From assembly GCF_003610555.1 (NCBI RefSeq), contig NZ_RAPQ01000008.1, positions 1,480,490-1,544,489 on the forward strand: 64,000 nucleotides of DNA, written 5' to 3'. Below, in pieces: positions 62,776-64,000 of this stretch. The number at the start of each line of letters is the position of its first letter. Within the stretch, counting starts at the first letter, position 1. A program made the position numbers and the translations under genes. The DNA comes from Marinifilum flexuosum (GTDB lineage: Bacteria; Bacteroidota; Bacteroidia; Bacteroidales; Marinifilaceae). Under the pieces are notes generated by a model. It was given only the letters and a program-made list of their open reading frames with translations. It had not been told where the DNA came from and ran no database searches.

Positions 62776-64000
62776 ATGTCACAACTTAATATATATAGAG
62801 CTTCAGCAGGCTCAGGAAAAACGTATACACTTACTGGTGAGTTTTTAAGCATCGTTTTCAGCGATCCTTTAAGTTATAAGAATATTTTAGCGGTTACTTT
62901 CACAAATAAGGCTACCGATGAAATGAAATCGAGAATCTTAAAAGAGATTCATATTATCTCATCCGGAAAAAAATCGCCATATGTCCAACAATTGTGTGAG
63001 GCGAATCAACTTAATGCTGAAGAGTTGAAAAGGAGAGCAAATGAGATATTGAATCGAATGCTTCATGATTATTCGAGATTCTCAGTAACTACCATTGATA
63101 GTTTTTTTCAAAAGGTTGTGCGTTCTTTTACGCGCGAGATAGGTTTGCAAATGGGTTATAATATCGAGTTGGATCAAAACTCTGTTTTGAGTGATGTTGT
63201 AGATCATTTGTTGCAAGATGTTGATAAAGATTCGCAATTAAGAAATTGGCTATCTTCCTTTGCAGAATCCAAGATCAGGGATGGAAAAACCTGGAATTTT
63301 AAGCAGGATATTTTAACGCTTGGAAGTGAAGTGTTCAAGGAGGATTTCCAAAACTTCTCGAACAGTTTGATCGAAAAATTATCTGATAAAAAGTTTCTAA
63401 GTTCTTACCGAAAAATCCTGAATGAGATTAAGGAGGAATTTGAACAATTTTTTGCCCAAAAAGGTGAAGAAGCAACACGAATTATGGAGAATCACTCTTT
63501 AAATGTTGCTGATTTTTCATACGGTAAAACTGGAGTAGCTGGCTATTTGGAACGATTGGGAAAGGGAGGAAAGTATGAACCTGGTGCAAGAGCCAGAGCA
63601 GCAATTGATACTCCGCAAAAATGGGTTGCCGGTAAAGCTGGAAAAGAAACCAAGATGGCTGTTGAAGCAGCAGTTTCAGCTGGCCTGAATGATGTTCTTA
63701 AAGCTGTAGTGAATTATTACGATGAGCAATCAATGTTGTACAATTCAACCGAAAAAACACTAAGCTACATCTATACTTTAGGAATTCTTACTGACCTTTC
63801 GAAAAAAGTTCGTGAGTACTCCGAAGAGGAGAATATCTTTCTTTTATCAGATGCAAGCAGGTTGTTAAGAGACATTATCGGAAATAATGATTCTCCTTTC
63901 ATTTACGAGAAAATTGGTAATGTGTACAAGCACTTTATGATTGACGAGTTTCAGGATACATCATCTATGCAGTGGGATAATTTCAGACCATTGGTTGGAA
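62776..64000 (+). CDS. UvrD/RecB (AddA-like) superfamily 1 DNA helicase, partial at window end
   Basis: The first 408 codons of a large helicase; the frame is open to the window edge. The N-terminus MSQLNIYRASAGSGKTYTLTGEFL carries Walker A (ASAGSGKT), followed by motif Ia (ILAVTFTNKATDEMKSRI), TIDSFFQKVVRSF (typical of the RecB/AddA branch) and Walker B (HFMIDEFQDTSSMQWDNF). Such proteins act with a partner nuclease in double-strand-break end processing. A C-terminal nuclease domain would lie beyond the window. An AddB-like partner would be expected downstream. The ATG at 62776 is chosen because the Walker motif begins about ten residues later, as usual. Confidence 0.92.
   Translation, partial: MSQLNIYRASAGSGKTYTLTGEFLSIVFSDPLSYKNILAVTFTNKATDEMKSRILKEIHIISSGKKSPYVQQLCEANQLNAEELKRRANEILNRMLHDYSRFSVTTIDSFFQKVVRSFTREIGLQMGYNIELDQNSVLSDVVDHLLQDVDKDSQLRNWLSSFAESKIRDGKTWNFKQDILTLGSEVFKEDFQNFSNSLIEKLSDKKFLSSYRKILNEIKEEFEQFFAQKGEEATRIMENHSLNVADFSYGKTGVAGYLERLGKGGKYEPGARARAAIDTPQKWVAGKAGKETKMAVEAAVSAGLNDVLKAVVNYYDEQSMLYNSTEKTLSYIYTLGILTDLSKKVREYSEEENIFLLSDASRLLRDIIGNNDSPFIYEKIGNVYKHFMIDEFQDTSSMQWDNFRPLVG

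Overview
The window is a low-GC chromosomal segment from a Bacteroidota bacterium, most likely a marine anaerobe or facultative anaerobe of the Marinilabiliales/Bacteroidales type. I infer this from several signs. There are two SusC/SusD pairs and two very large secreted proteins with type IX secretion (T9SS) C-terminal sorting domains. Several families present are largely confined to Bacteroidota (DUF3078, WbqC-like, SusD). Bacteroidota-type promoters (TTTG, 18-21 nt, TAnnTTTG) lie upstream of several genes. A sodium-pumping methylmalonyl-CoA decarboxylase operon fits propionate/succinate metabolism. There is no integrase, transposase, phage gene or CRISPR array; the window is mostly core chromosome with a few unusual accessory cassettes.

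Layout: 0-4.3 kb, a small lipoprotein and a giant sortilin-like beta-propeller T9SS cargo. 4.4-8.1 kb, purL (minus). 8.6-13.2 kb, the plus-strand operon mce-mmdA-mmdD-mmdC-mmdB for methylmalonyl-CoA epimerisation and Na+-coupled decarboxylation, with a long hairpin between mce and mmdA and an extra periplasmic domain on the beta subunit. 13.6-16.4 kb (minus), a BFD-type [2Fe-2S] protein, an HD hydrolase and pepD. 16.7-26.5 kb, two consecutive SusC/SusD pairs with near-identical promoters, leaders and N-termini but different barrels. 26.7-34.3 kb (minus), an exported protein, a TonB-dependent receptor, an M49-peptidase-like lipoprotein that has lost its zinc ligands, and a PgpH-type 7TM-HD c-di-AMP phosphodiesterase.

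34.5-35.8 kb, an NlpC/P60 hydrolase and a Nudix hydrolase. 35.7-40.1 kb (minus), dapB, two tandem lepB genes and a wbqC-like gene. 40.3-43.5 kb (minus), thrS-infC-rpmI-rplT, with infC starting at a rare AUA codon. 43.9-46.1 kb, a DPP-IV-type peptidase. 46.3-46.7 kb, three identical tRNA-Gly(GCC) genes alternating with two 5'-half tRNA remnants, each interrupted by an 18-bp perfect palindrome. 47.1-50.0 kb (minus), a tightly overlapped four-gene cassette of thioredoxin-like protein, ApbE flavin transferase, a tiny CGC-ended lipoprotein (DUF4266-like) and a DUF3570-like outer-membrane protein. 50.9-54.2 kb, tRNA-Leu(GAG), a DUF554 membrane protein, a sugar-kinase/RapZ fusion, a 54-residue Cys-rich protein and a MurU-like nucleotidyltransferase. 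54.4-56.8 kb, a membrane protein, an eight-unit 41-bp hairpin repeat array and mnmA. 57.0-64.0 kb, a DUF3078 protein, a small lipoprotein, a subtilisin-FN3-GEVED T9SS protease and the start of an AddA/RecB-like helicase.

The strongest leads are: the ApbE/DUF4266/DUF3570/thioredoxin cassette, which looks like an extracytoplasmic redox or metal-handling system of unknown function; the kinase-RapZ fusion paired with a MurU-like enzyme, which suggests amino-sugar recycling coupled to a sugar sensor; the M49 pseudopeptidase; the hairpin array whose stems are preserved by compensatory changes; and the tRNA-Gly array with palindrome-interrupted remnants.
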